A DNA stretch of 64,000 bases from Ophiura sarsii. Its lineage: Eukaryota; Echinodermata; Ophiuroidea; Amphilepidida; Ophiuridae. Positions 1 to 12,211 of the stretch are shown here, piece after piece (position 1 is the stretch's first letter; each line of letters starts with the position of its first letter). Both the position numbers and the translations under genes were made by a program. Location of the stretch: the NCBI GenBank assembly GCA_035610835.1, contig CM069447.1, positions 17,255,992-17,319,991 of the forward strand, written 5' to 3'. Under the pieces are notes generated by a model, which made no database searches, was not told where the DNA came from, and was given only the letters and a program-made list of their open reading frames with translations.

Positions 1-182
1 TTGTTCTGAGTGTACAATGTTATTTTAATACACTAATGTTCTTTAAAACCCTAACCTTCCTACACTACGATTCACTACGGCAAAAAACAATGTTCAAGCG
101 CATGCTACAGCATTCGATTCGATGACGTCATCAACCAAGCTGATAATGTGTGTACGAAATTGCTGTCCGCCGGTTGATCGTT

Positions 183-262
183 GGCAGGTTAGCCGAGTGG
201 CTAGGGTTAGCGGCACTGTGATCGGAGGGTCCGGGGGTCGAATCCTAGGAGTTTCGCGGCGA
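183..262 (+). repeat. tRNA-derived SINE head
   Basis: The stretch has a D-arm-like box (TTAGCCGAGTGGCTAGG) and a T-arm-like box (GGGGGTCGAATCC), spaced as in the A and B boxes of a RNA polymerase III promoter. The anticodon arm does not fold cleanly and there is no intact acceptor stem. I read it as a SINE derived from a Ser/Leu-type tRNA, not a working tRNA gene. The AT-rich sequence to about 650 may be its body. Confidence 0.5.
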
Positions 263-671
263 TTATTTGGTTAAACAAATCATACTTTTTCCCCTCTTCC
301 GGTTTTCACACAATAAAAACATAGCCTTGCTGGTTAGGGCTAATGCATGTATTTTGTTTTAATAGTGTAGCTGGCAGCCTGGATGGTCTGGCATGTACTG
401 TTTTTCACTAGATAGTGATAGGATCTTGGATTTGCATCTCCTTGGTGTTTTAAAGTATAATGTGGGAATAAGTAAATTACTGGGCAGTTATGTTGATTAG
501 TTTGGCAAATTAAGATGAAAATATAATTAAATTCATATATTTTTCAACATAAAAACATTATTTTAAAAAATAAAGAAAAAATTAAGAAAAATAAAGAAAA
601 ATAAAATAGGCATGGGGTTTTGAGATTTTATGGGCGGTCGTGTTTAGGCAAACAAACTTATTTTATTTATA

Positions 672-1510
672 GGGGAGATGCGGGAGAGTTGAGCCATTTT
701 TTATATTTTGTGTCACCATATGCGGAAGAAAAGTACAAACCTGTAAAAAATGAGTGTAAGATAAACTTTAGAGTGTTGTTTTCGTTGTGAAACAATAACA
801 GTTGGGATAGCAGTTAAGGCTTATTTATACAAAAGGTTTGAAAAAAATTGGTAAAGTGGCTCAACTCTCCCTACAGTATGGGAGAGTTGAGCCACCATTA
901 CAGGAGAGTTGAGCCAGCATGATAAGTCAATGGCTGGTGAAAAAAACAAAATCATATTTTTCCAACTATTGATTTATTAATCCTTAAAGTAAATGTGGTG
1001 CTCAATTGTTATTATCATGGCACAAAATAACATTTTCTGTCATTTATTATACAATTTTCACCTTTAGTCCAAAAATCAAAATGTTACTACATGTTTTCCC
1101 TATGCTCAACTCTCCCCATGACCAATGGCTCAACTCTCCTCATGGTGACCATTTTGTAAATAACCCAATCCTGTCTGGTGTAGAACTTTTGGTAGTTTAC
1201 AATAGTTCTCTAAAATAATGGTCATATATACCCCCTTCAATAAACAAATTACCGCTATTATATTCTAAGTCTTGCTATGGGAAAAAAGAGAAAACATTTA
1301 TTTTTCTATTTTTCACTCAAAAGTGAAAAAAATGATTTTGTTAAGGTATCTTTGATACTGAGCACACATGACAGTAGAGTTTAACACTAAGAATCTCGTA
1401 TTGATGCTATATAACAATATATGCCAATATAAATTTTAGTAAGTTACTACTTTTCGAGTTATAGGGGGTGGTTCAACTCTCCCGGTGGCTCAACTCTCCC
1501 GCATCTCCCC
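672..1510. mobile_element. MITE with 25-bp terminal inverted repeats and TA duplication
   Basis: The left end GGGGAGATGCGGGAGAGTTG is mirrored at 1,486-1,510. Both ends are flanked by TA (670-671 and 1,511-1,512), the target duplication of Tc1/mariner-type elements. The motif GGGAGAGTTGAGCC recurs inside near 880-920, 1,105-1,140 and 1,470 in both orientations, so the termini are echoed internally. There is no transposase reading frame, so the element is non-autonomous. Confidence 0.85.
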
Positions 1511-1512
1511 TA

Positions 1513-3849
1513 CCTCATGGTTTTAAAAGCATACTTCATTTAGTACGCGCAAAATGATTCGATTTGCTTGAAATTTTGGCTATTTTTATTTTTTCAGATT
1601 GAAAATTTAAAACGTTGCAAAAAAAAATCAATTTGTGATTGAAAAATAACACGTTAAAGTGAAAATTAACGTTTTCTTGTAAATTTAATGCTTTAAATCA
1701 TAGCTTTAAGAGGATACTTCATTAGTTAATGCAAAGTGACTCGATTTGCTTGAAATTGTTGCTATTTTTTACTTTTCATATTGATAATTTTTAAATCTTT
1801 AAAAAGCGTTATAACAAAAAATCACTTTGTGTTTGTGTTTATATGAAAAAAACCACGTAAAGTGTTTGAGTGCTTAAGCTTTCAGGTAAATTTGCAGAAA
1901 CCTCTAAATCGCGTACTCAGTTGTGGTTATTGTTTTGTTTGTTTTGTTTGTTTTAGATATGCTCCCAAACCATATACACTTCTACTATCTCTACTACTTT
2001 CTTAAAAAAAACCCCGCAAAATATGGTTTAAACTTTATTCAAACTGCGCATCCCCAAAACCAGTAATTATTTGAATTCGCACTAGGTAGTTTGTGACGAA
2101 AGTGCTGCTGGGATAGCCACAGAAATGTGACAGTCTTGATTGAATCCCTTTTCCGGCAGCCTGGTGCTAAGCATTGGTTTCCAGTTTCCAATACGATTTA
2201 TTCCGTTAAAAATATACTACCGGGTTCCAAATTGTCGGTTCCTTTCATCTATGCTAAGCACCAAACTGCTTAAAATGATATTCGTCTTGATTTATTTGTC
2301 TGAAGCCGATTTTGTCTAACGCGGCACTATTAAACTTATGGATGTGGTCGGAATAAAAATAATCTGAGAGCTAAAGTGCCAGTGGCACGGATTTTATTTA
2401 CGCTATGGTCACAACGGGGAGACGGTTGTCCCGGGACGGTGTTTTTTTGTTTGTTGGTGTGTGTGTTTATTCAATGTTTTCTTAAATTGTAATATTTATT
2501 ATAATGAATTTCTCAAATCACTAGCTAATTACTGGAAAGCTTGTTCAAGACTAACCCCGTACGAAACCCAAATCCTGGTAGGCCCAGTTGGATCGTATGA
2601 ATTTGGGTCGGACAAACCTCAACCGTGGTAGGCCTAACTCAGTGCCGGTGAGGGCGGTATAACGTTTTCCTGGTGTTGTCCTAGAATTTCGGTGGTTCCG
2701 GTCAAATACCAAATGTTTCAATTGGGGTTTGCACGTTTAATCAGAGTAAAACATGACCGGGGTTCAGTGTCTGGGGCCGGTTTTTCGGTAGTTGGTTTAA
2801 TATATCTATCCACCACTCGTTGGTAGTAGAAATATTAGCGGATGTTTAGTCTAGTCTTTAAATTAGCAAATTTATGTGAGTGCCCTCTGATCCTCTGCCT
2901 TTTTGAACATTGTGTTATGGTCTATCTTGTCTATTTGATCCATTATTCGATATGTATTTGGATGGGATCTGCCCTTTCTCTTCTTAATGTATTTATGTTA
3001 GAGTAGCCAGGTCCAATTTGGGATAAAAAATGCGCCTCGTACTTCGAGAGTTTTTCAAAAATATTCTTTAAAAACAACAACTACAACGAATTTAGAAATA
3101 AATAAAGATATAACACTATTTTTTTCAGATTTTTGGGTTGGTCGCAAAGAGCAAGTAAATTTTTGTTTTCTGTTTTTGTTAGAAAACGCTAGTCACGCTA
3201 CACCGGAAGTAGGACACTGATCATTTTAATTTTAGAAAACCCAGTACAACCAGTGCTATTCGTGAGGGGAAAATGCATTAAAAAAACCCGCCTGGGATAT
3301 GATCCAGATATTGACTAGGCCGAGATCGTTCAAATAGTAATAACGCCACCACAAATCTTCATTTATTAAATAAAATATACAGGTGCTTGACAAGTATACT
3401 ATTTGAACTGTCGATGTAAAGGTGTATTTTGAATAAGCACTGTGGTGACGAGTGACGCACCAACTCAAATGTATGCGCATATGCTGCAAATAAGACATTT
3501 TATTGCTTATTTATTGGTCAAGGATGACATCATGGAAATATCACACCTTTGGTGTAAGCTATTGAAAGAATTTATTTCTGTACGACCAAATAATAATATT
3601 ATGTGGAGTTCTGTTTGACAATCCGCATTGTCACAAAATGCATTGCAGGGATCCGGGAAAGGATGCATTTAGCTAGCCTGGCATATATGGGAAATGTTGA
3701 ACCATATGTATACTTACCTGACTCATTGTATATAATGTAGGTATCGTATCTCGTAGTCATGGTAGTGATGAATTCAGCCAAACCAATACACATTTCATTG
3801 TACGATCTCGCACGGACGTTAGTTAACTAGTATGCATCATCACTTCACC
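1513..3849. other. Gene-free AT-rich stretch
   Basis: No coding region was recognised on either strand. There are two similar passages around 1,510-1,640 and 1,690-1,830 (both hold TCGATTTGCTTGAAAT), suggesting an old internal duplication. Open frames at 3,256-3,498 and 3,599-3,793 on the minus strand are short and look random. Confidence 0.4.
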
Positions 3850-4503
3850 AGTATTGTGTGGATACTCGCTGCCTCAATAACGTATTGTGTGGACACTTGC
3901 TGCCTCAATAGCGTATTGTGTGGACACTTGCTGCCTCAATAACGTATTGTGTGGACACTTGCTGCCTCAATAGCGTATTGTGTGGACACTTGCTGCCTCA
4001 ATAGTGTATTGTGTGGACACTTGCTGCCTCAATAGCGTATTGTGTGCACACTTGCTGCCTCAATAGCGTATTGTGTCGACACTTGCTGCCTCAATAGTGT
4101 ATTGTGTGGACACATGCTGTCTTTATAGCGTATTGTGTAGACACATGCTGCCTTAATAGCGTATTGTGTGGACACATGCTGCTTCAATAGCGTATTGTTT
4201 GGACACTTGCTGCCTTAATACTAACGTATTGTGTGGACACTTGCTGCCTCAATAGTGTATTGCGTGGACATATGCTGCCTCTATAACGTATTATGTGGAC
4301 ACATGCTGCCTCAATAGCGTATTATGTGGACACTTGCTGCCTCAATAGCGTATCGTGTGAACACTTCCTGCCACAATAGCGTATTGTGTGGACACTTGCT
4401 GCCTCAATAGCGTATTGTGTGGACATTTGCTGCCTCGATAGTGTATTGTGTGGACACATGGTACCTCAATAGTGTATTGTGTGGACTTGCTGCCTAAATA
4501 GCA
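3850..4503. repeat. 31-bp minisatellite, about 21 copies
   Basis: The unit GCGTATTGTGTGGACACTTG followed by CTGCCTCAATA repeats about 21 times with scattered substitutions and a few short indels. Copies drift most at both ends. The array stops about 25 bases before the first ATG of the LRR receptor, so it occupies what should be its promoter or 5' untranslated region. Confidence 0.95.
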
Positions 4504-4527
4504 CATTATGTTAACATATTGACAATC

Positions 4528-7035
4528 ATGGCATATAATATGCTAAATTTGATCTTACGGAGGTCCTTTATTCTAATATTGGTTGTTTCTCTCCACAGTG
4601 TGGCACTGAATAGAGCAGTAGCTACAACTCAAATATTTGTAAAGCCTCTGTGGGATATTGCTGACAATGAAACCCAACCATGCCGTATTGAAGAAAGAAA
4701 TACCAGTCTAGGAGCGATTGCCTTACTGGGAAGTGCACATCACAACTGCAGCATAGAAGTCAATGTCTCACTAGGATATCGCACGCATGTAGAAATACCA
4801 GAATTTGACAAGGGATCTTTTTTCCTTTATATTGAAAGAAAAGGCGAATTGAGTGACTGTCAAAATAAGTATGTGGTTTTAATTGGACAAAGTAAAAAGT
4901 GCGGTGCTGATCTTCATCAGGAGAGTCTCCAACTAAATCTGCAAGGTAATGTCAGTATCTTAGTCAGTGGGAGCTTACTATTAGAGTCACTGCCTTCTTG
5001 TAAAGAATCTATTTTTGATATCTTGCCTAGTTTAGCAAAAAATCAGACACCGGTTTGCAGTAACGTTAAGGGATACAAAAATATTGTTATGTGTGATTTA
5101 GATATTAGTCATACTTGCAGAATGGAATTTCAATCGAATTACAATGCAACACTTGGCCAGAGAGAAATAACATTTCAATGTATTAATAATGATCGGCTTG
5201 AACAAAAACACACCTTAACGTTGATGATGTACCCAACTAATATGTTAACTTTGTATCTCAGTAGCAATAATATAGTAAACATTGAAGACGGTTCATTTGA
5301 GACTCTGAATTACTTACAAACTCTTCACTTGGAGAAAAATTGCTTGACCACCCTCAATGAAGATGTATTTATTGGATTACATAAACTTAAAAAACTTGTT
5401 ATGTATGCAAATCAATTGCATGAACTTCAGATTGGCTTATTTCAAGAATTAGGAATGCTAATACACCTTGATGTTACCGACAATCAGCTGACCACATTGA
5501 AAGTAGGATTATTTTCGGGACTGAGAAACTTAAATGAACTTTCACTGTATGATAATCAATTGGTTGCACTACCAGGTGGATTGTTTGTGGGAGTCGAACA
5601 TTTGACTAAACTGTGGTTACAAAGAAACCAATTGATCAACTTAAACCAAAGTTCCTTTCAAGGATTATCTAATCTGAATTATCTCTCTTTGCAATATAAT
5701 AATTTGATAACACTACCTGATGGGTTGTTTTCGGGACTGAGAAACTTGTATGATCTTTTTCTGTATGATAATCAATTGGTTACACTACCAGGTGGGTTGT
5801 TTGTGGGATTAGAACATTTGAATTATTTAGTCCTGTATAGAAACCAACTGATCACCTTGAATGAAAGTACCTTTCAGGGATTATCTAAGCTGACATATCT
5901 CGATATGAGTACTAATAGTTTGAAAACACTACCGGGTGGGTTGTTTCAGGGATTATCTAAGCTCGCATGTCTCTTTCTGTATTATAATAGTTTGATAACA
6001 CTCCCGGGTGGGTTATTTTGGGGATTAGAACATTTGGATGAATTGTACCTGAACGGAAACCAATTGATCACCTTAAATGAAAGTACTTTTCAGGGATTAT
6101 CTAATCTGACGCGTCTAGATCTGGATGATAATAATTTGATAACAATACCGGATGGGTTGTTTTGGGGATTAGACCATTTGAATGAATTGTACCTTCATAG
6201 AAATCAACTGATCACCTTGAATGAAAGTACTTTTCAGGGATTATCTAAGCTGGCCGTGCTCTCTTTGCGTGATAATAGTTTGATAACACTACCGGGTGGG
6301 TTGTTTTGGGGATTAGATAATTTAAATATATTGTACCTGTTTGAAAACCAACTGATCACCTTGAATGAAAGTACTTTTCAGGGATTATCTAATCTGACGC
6401 GTCTAGATCTGGATGATAATAATTTGATAACAATACCGGGTGGGTTGTTTTGGGGATTAGATAATTTAAATATATTGTACCTGCTTGAAAACCAACTGAT
6501 CACCTTGAATGAAAGTACATTTCAGGGATTATCTACGCTGACATATCTCGATATGAGTGATAATAGTTTGATAACACTACCGGGTGGGTTGTTTTGGGGG
6601 TTAGAAAATTTGGATGATTTGTACCTGTCCGGAAACCAACTGATCACCTTGAATGAAAGTACCTTTCAGGGATTATCTAAGCTGGCGCGTCTAGATCTGG
6701 ATGATAATAGTTTGATAACACTACCGGGTGGGTTGTTTTGGGGATTAGGCAATTTAGATAAATTGTACATGTATGGAAACCAACTGATCACCTTGAATGA
6801 AAGTACTTTTCAGGGATTATCTAATCTGACGCGTCTAGATCTGGATGATAATAATTTGATAACAATACCGGGTGGGTTGTTTTGGGGATTAGATAATTTA
6901 AATATATTGTACCTGCTTGAAAACCAACTGATCACCTTGAATGAAAGTACATTTCAGGGATTATCTACGCTGACATATCTCGATATGAGTGATAATAGTT
7001 TGATAACACTACCGGGTGGGTTGTTTTGGGGTTAA
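4528..7035 (+). CDS. LRR receptor ectodomain, first open segment
   Basis: I chose ATG 4,528 (MAYNMLNL), because the frame upstream opens only with TTG at 4,519; ATG 4,540 is also possible. A hydrophobic signal peptide (SFILILVVSLHSVAL) is followed by about 200 residues with paired cysteines and N-glycosylation sites, then 24-residue LRRs from about residue 230. Later LRRs alternate as a 48-residue pair, one half carrying NQLITLNESTFQGLS and the other LITLPGGLFWGL. The DNA of neighbouring pairs is nearly identical: about 245 bp at 6,355-6,600 recurs 432 bp (three 144-bp units) later, which means very recent expansion. The frame ends at TAA after a one-base loss in GGGGATTAG. Confidence 0.85.
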   Translation: MAYNMLNLILRRSFILILVVSLHSVALNRAVATTQIFVKPLWDIADNETQPCRIEERNTSLGAIALLGSAHHNCSIEVNVSLGYRTHVEIPEFDKGSFFLYIERKGELSDCQNKYVVLIGQSKKCGADLHQESLQLNLQGNVSILVSGSLLLESLPSCKESIFDILPSLAKNQTPVCSNVKGYKNIVMCDLDISHTCRMEFQSNYNATLGQREITFQCINNDRLEQKHTLTLMMYPTNMLTLYLSSNNIVNIEDGSFETLNYLQTLHLEKNCLTTLNEDVFIGLHKLKKLVMYANQLHELQIGLFQELGMLIHLDVTDNQLTTLKVGLFSGLRNLNELSLYDNQLVALPGGLFVGVEHLTKLWLQRNQLINLNQSSFQGLSNLNYLSLQYNNLITLPDGLFSGLRNLYDLFLYDNQLVTLPGGLFVGLEHLNYLVLYRNQLITLNESTFQGLSKLTYLDMSTNSLKTLPGGLFQGLSKLACLFLYYNSLITLPGGLFWGLEHLDELYLNGNQLITLNESTFQGLSNLTRLDLDDNNLITIPDGLFWGLDHLNELYLHRNQLITLNESTFQGLSKLAVLSLRDNSLITLPGGLFWGLDNLNILYLFENQLITLNESTFQGLSNLTRLDLDDNNLITIPGGLFWGLDNLNILYLLENQLITLNESTFQGLSTLTYLDMSDNSLITLPGGLFWGLENLDDLYLSGNQLITLNESTFQGLSKLARLDLDDNSLITLPGGLFWGLGNLDKLYMYGNQLITLNESTFQGLSNLTRLDLDDNNLITIPGGLFWGLDNLNILYLLENQLITLNESTFQGLSTLTYLDMSDNSLITLPGGLFWG

Positions 7036-8324
7036 ACAATTTGGATGATTTGTACCTGTCCGGAAACCAACTGATCACCTTGAATGAAAGTACCTTTTAG
7101 GGATTATCTAGGCTGGCCGTGCTCTCTTTGCATGATAATAGTTTGATAACACTACCGGGTGGGTTGTTTTGGGGATTAGGCAATTTAGATAAATTGTTCA
7201 TGCATGGAAACCAACTGATCACATTGAATGAAAGTAATTTTCAGGGATTATCTACGCTGACATATCTCGATATGAGTGATAATAGTTTGATAACACTACC
7301 GGGTGGGTTGTTTTTGGGGTTAGAAAATGTGGATGATTTGTACCTGTCCGGAAACCAACTGATCACCTTGAATGAAAGTACTTTTCAGGGATTATCTAAT
7401 CTGACGCGTCTAGATCTGTATGATAATAATTTGATAACAATACCGGATGGGTTGTTTTGGGGATTAGACCATTTGAATGAATTGTACCTTCATAGAAATC
7501 AACTGATCATCTTGAATGAAAGTACTTTTCTGGGATTATCTAAGCTGGCCGTGCTCTCTTTGCGTGATAATAGTTTGATAACACTACCGGATGGGTTGTT
7601 TTGGGGATTAGATAATTTAAATAAATTGTTCATGCATGAAAACCAACTGATCACATTGAATGAAAGTACCTTTCAGGGATTATCTAAGCTGGCCGTGCTC
7701 TCTTTGTGTGATAATAGTTTGATAACACTACCGGTTGGGTTGTTTTGGGAAATATTGCACCTGAGCGGAAACCAACTGATCACATTGAATGAAAGTACTT
7801 TTCATGGATTATCTAAGCTGACGGGTTTTTATCTGTATAATAATAATTTGATAACAATACCGGGTGGGTTGTTTTCGGGATTAGATAATTTAGATGAATT
7901 TCACCTGAACGGAAACCAACTAATCACATTGAATGAAAGTACTTTTCATGGATTATCTAAGCTGACGGGTCTTTATCTGTTTAATAATAATTTGATAACA
8001 ATACCGGGAGGGTTGTTTTCGGGATTAGCCAATTTGAATGAATTGTACCGTTCTAAAAATCAGCTGATCACCTTGAATGAAAGTACCTTTCAAGGATTAT
8101 CTTATCTATTACGTGTCTCTTTGAATAAAAACCAACTGATCACATTGAACGAAAGTTTGTTTTGGGGATTGAATAAGCTAACCTATCTTGCTCTGAATCA
8201 TAATAACTTGACAATACTACCAGATGGATTGTTTTGGGAATTAAATAACTTAAGAACCCTTTACTTACAAGAAAATCAACTGCACACACTCAGTCAGCAC
8301 GCAGGTATCGTTTTTAATGAGTGA
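7036..8324 (+). pseudogene. LRR receptor ectodomain, second segment
   Basis: The same 144-bp LRR pairs continue in a shifted frame. A TAG at 7,098-7,100 replaces the CAG of the FQGL motif; after it the frame is open to 8,324. One unit near 7,745 is shortened (GLFWEILHLSGNQ lacks about eight residues). The last unit ends mid-repeat (ENQLHTLSQ) exactly where the foldback element at 8,291 begins, so the closing residues and stop belong to the insertion. Confidence 0.75.
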
Positions 8325-10202
8325 CCTCGCCGATTTCTAACCCACGCAAAGATCGATTTCAGGATGTCAACCTTGTGCTAAAACATTAAGGGAAGTTTGT
8401 TTTCCCTGAATTAATTGAGGTAGGGTTAGCTGGCAGCCATGATGGCGAAGTAGGTGGATTGTTCGTAATTTTCTCTATAATATGATGCCAAATCTGACAT
8501 AATTGGTCCACAAACAGTGATTTTATCGCTAATTTTAGAATTTAACAACTTTCGTGACTTTGCTTCTTGTATCTATTCACTTGACCGGACTAAAATTCGT
8601 ACGATATTTTAAGAGCAATTTCCGTACTAACGGAATCTTAAGCTTTAATTTAATATCAAAAACATTGATGCCCGACTTCTTTTTTGATAAGAAAAACCGA
8701 GTTTGATTTTCACCGATTTTCGGTCAGAAAACGAAACTTACGATCCCCCGTTAGGCCTCGCCAACTTGATTTTTAGTTTCCCGTAACACGCCCGCGCTTC
8801 ATTTTCATGCCCGCGTTTGAATTCATTATTGAAATTTTTGGGAAAAAATACCGTTTTTCCAATGAAAACGTTCGAATTCATGCATTTTGTGTGATGAAAT
8901 TGTGAAATGTTTATTCATTTTGACCAGAATAGCCTTTCTGTAAAAAAAATATCATATGACATTGTGTAGCGCAGAAGGATCGATTTTGAACCCCGGACCT
9001 CTCGCTCCCAAAGCGAGCTCTCTAACATCTGAGCTATCTAGCAAATCTGAATATAATCGTGAGATTTAAACACTTGATCAACAACCCGTCGACGCTACGA
9101 AATGAATTTAGATCGAGACAAGATTCGAGGAGCTAAAGGGTTCAACAAAAGAAAGTATACAACTTTGTTTATGTCATTTTGAGTAATTTTCAATTTATTC
9201 TTGTCCAAACAGGCTAGATAGGCATTTAGATGAATCTTTTAGGCATAATTTGATACCAAATTTGCCACCTAACAACAAAGATAAACCATGATTAGCACCA
9301 TTTAAAGGAAAATATCCCATTTTCAAAAGTCGCATTTTCAATACACAGCACGAGAAGAAAGGGCCATTTGTTAACACACACACATGCCGTATTTATCCCG
9401 TACTGATCACCGCGCATATCCCTCAATGCGCGGGCTAATTTAAATGTAAACTGATGCATGGGTGAAGGATTTGAATGTAGGAATGTTAATGGATGGGGAG
9501 AACATGGACAGATTAACCAAATCTTCTCGTGCTGTGTATTGGAAATGCGACTTTTGAAAATGGGATATTTTCCTTTAAATGGTGCTAATCATGGTTTATC
9601 TTTGTTGTTAGGGGGCAAATTTGGTATCAAATTAGGCCTAAAAGATTCATCTAAATGCCTATCTAGCCTGTTTGGTCAAAAACAAATTGAAAGTTACTCA
9701 AAATGACATAAACAAAGTTGTATACTTTCTTTTGTTGAACCCTTTATTTTATAAGCATTCACTTGACCGGACTAAATAATTTTATACAATTGTAAGCATG
9801 TTTCTAGTTACAAAAGACTATGAATATTATGATACGATGGATACAATTGATGCCTAATTCTTCAGAAGCGACTTTTTTACCGTGAATTTGGCTTTAGTTT
9901 CGTCAAATTTTTCTTGAATTCGGGTTTGTCGGATTGCAATAATTTGCACCGAAAATACAACATGTCATGAAGTTCACAGATAATATTAGATAATATTATT
10001 TGCATAATATGCCTTTTTACTATACAATTTCATGGCAAATGTGTTTGAAATGTGTGATTATAATCATGAAAAGAGCTGATTTACATCGTGCTATTACGAG
10101 GTCAACTATGACTGCGAAGCGGTATCGCTACGGGTGAGTACTTCCGGGTCGCTTTGCTGGGTTAGAAAAGGAACGACTTTTCGCGTGGTTGCGTACTGAC
10201 TG
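8291..10202. mobile_element. Foldback element inserted in the LRR array
   Basis: The ends match as inverted repeats (CAGTCAGCACGC at left, GCGTACTGACTG at right; TTTCTAACCCA near 8,334 is mirrored near 10,160). Inside are two long near-perfect inverted arms, about 9,133-9,362 and 9,522-9,757, around a 160-bp loop. A direct repeat (ATTCACTTGACCGGACTAAA at about 8,576 and 9,759) suggests that a foldback element inserted into an older one. LRR coding sequence stops and resumes at the two edges. The target duplication is not clear. No transposase was seen; the open frames in the arms are mirror images of each other. Confidence 0.75.
8977..9052 (-). repeat. tRNA-Pro-like relic
   Basis: On the minus strand a D-arm-like box (TAGCTCAGATGTTAGAGAGC), an anticodon stem CTCGC/GCGAG with loop TTTGGGA (anticodon TGG) and a T-arm-like GGGGTTCAAAA are visible. 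The T stem is mispaired and the acceptor stem is imperfect. It sits inside a mobile element, so a tRNA-derived SINE remnant is more likely than a gene. Confidence 0.45.
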
Positions 10203-11110
10203 CACTGACGACTCTCCAGTTCAATAATTTGAATAATCTTAGAATCCTTGAAATCGATGGCAATAAGTTGAAAACATTACCTGATGGCATTTTCAATGGC
10301 CTAGGTAATCTACAGTATCTCTTATTGAATGATAACCAATTAAAATTGGTAAGTGAAAATATGTTAAAAGAGTTATATAATTTGCAAGGTCTATTTCTGA
10401 ACTGTCAAAACTTGATTTTGACATATTCAAAGACACACAAAATATTTCTGTAATTGTGTTAGCGCAAAATAATTTAAAACAATGTCCAAATATCAAACAC
10501 TTGAATCATTTAAACATCCTTAATGTGATAAACAATGCATTGACAGATATATATTTTGATACATTTTCTTGTCTTTCTAGAAATTCAAAGTTGTTTGTAA
10601 GTCAACATGAGATATGTGAATGTTATGTGCCTGATGGTGTCATATGTAGCGCAGCAGTTGATAGGTCCTCATATCTCACATGTGATAGGCTTTTATCAGA
10701 TACGATTTTGGTCACCATGATGTGGATTGTTGGTGTCAATGCAGTCTGTGGGAATATATTTGTTTTGATTTGGAGGAAGACCAATACTAAAATATATAAA
10801 GTCCAGGATTTATTACTAAGCAATCTGGCATTGTCTGATTCACTGATGGGTGTATACATGTTGATAATTGCGTGTGCAGAAATCTACTATGGGGAATATT
10901 TCCCAATGCAATCTGAAACGTGGAGATCTGGCATTACCTGTAGAATATCTGGAATGTTATCAATAACATCAAGCGAAGCCTCTGTCTTCTTTGTCACATT
11001 AATTAGCATTGATCGGTTTATCAATATCAGGTTTCCATACTCTGATAACAAATTAGGTAAACAGTCAACAATTGTAACTGCTATACTGATATGGATCTGT
11101 CCCATCAGTC
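10203..11110 (+). pseudogene. LRR receptor: last LRRs, hinge and helices 1-4
   Basis: LRR coding resumes at about 10,222 (NNLRILEIDGNKLKTLPDG). A one-base frame change near 10,410 separates it from the following frame, which reads NNLKQCPNIKHLNHLNIL, the cysteine hinge (ICECYVPDGVIC) and the membrane domain. Helix 1 is at about 10,709-10,775. Helix 2 carries NLALSDSLMGVYML, the pattern of LGR-type receptors. Helix 3 ends in TLISIDRF, with the DRF triad common in LGRs instead of DRY. The conserved cysteine before helix 3 is present (GITCRIS). Helix 4 (TAILIWIC) is cut by the TTAA element. Confidence 0.8.
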
Positions 11111-11114
11111 TTAA

Positions 11115-12211
11115 GGGAAGTGTCAACCCTATTATTTTGATGATCAACTTTTGCTTCTAAGTTTGAGAATATTGAATAAAAGTACATAAAAGTATACATT
11201 TTTAGAAAGGAAATTTGATAAGGAATCCGATGGTGATATCAATGTGATACCAAATAAACTACATTTTGAGAAATGAACCAAAAAGCAATTTTTTTACCCC
11301 AAATTTTTCAGACAGCATAACTATAAAATAAAAAATGGTAATTTGTTCTAATATACGTTTTTGTAAACAAAACAATTTTGTCTAGGAGGCAATTTTTTCT
11401 TTTTCCAAAATAAAGCTTGGTTTTGGAAATATTGCTAAAAACATCGGCAAAGTGTAAAAGTCGTGTTTTTTTGCATACATTTCGCTAGAAATAGATGCAT
11501 ATCTCGAGTTTAAAATCCATAATCGAAAAAATAAAAAATTGCCTCCTAGCGCTGAAAGTCCTCTACACAATGGTAGTAAAAGCTTACCTGATAGTTTGAT
11601 ATATTTTTAGTTATGTTGTCTGAAAATTCGTAAAATTCCTTCAAATTTGAACTTCTAGAAAACATCGATTTAGTAAAAATATTGACATTTTCCACCATTT
11701 AAAGCTAAATGTTCACGGAATACACGGGCGTGTGACCTAAAAAGCGAGTATACTATTATGAACAATCATAATAAACTATCAGATTCAATTTATATTGTCA
11801 CAATGTGAAGAAATTGGAAGAAAACGGAAATTTAAATGATCGTAAGATTGGCCTTTGTTTACATTTTTAGACATTGTTTTGCGCTCTTTTGTTTTTCGCG
11901 TCTACGTCGCGGATATTAAGCGGCGCGTCTAGTATTACGCGCGGGAAGTTTCAGCGCGCGACGCAATGATCGAACAGCTGTCGCAACATTTGTAAAGCGC
12001 GGAACTCCGCTTAAATTCCCGCCAAATAACCATGCGCCTTTTCCTAACTCAAACTTACCAAAACAACAATTTAAAATCACCCAAAAGAACGGGAAATAAT
12101 CGCTTCCGATTAGTTACTTATTATGGTAATGATAGAATACATATAAAAGTATTAAATAATAGAGAAATATGAAATTCAATTTTTGAAACAAGTGCCGGGT
12201 TGACACTGCCC
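11115..12211. mobile_element. TTAA-flanked MITE inside the GPCR domain
   Basis: Inverted ends GGGAAGTGTCAACCC and GGGTTGACACTGCCC are bordered by TTAA on both sides (11,111-11,114 and 12,212-12,215), the piggyBac-type target duplication. It separates helix 4 from extracellular loop 2. Near its left end it shares AAAAGTATACATTTTT with sequences at about 33,335 and 56,690, so it belongs to a family present at least three times here. No transposase frame is seen. Confidence 0.85.

Noticed and set aside
3850..4503. Regular 31-bp repeats resembling a CRISPR array
   Set aside because: The units are directly adjacent with no unique spacers, and the window is eukaryotic; it is a minisatellite.
8977..9052. 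Functional tRNA-Pro gene
   Set aside because: The T stem is mispaired, the acceptor stem is imperfect and it lies inside a mobile element.
9195..9706. Two similar open frames on opposite strands
   Set aside because: They are the two arms of the same inverted repeat in the foldback element and mirror each other.
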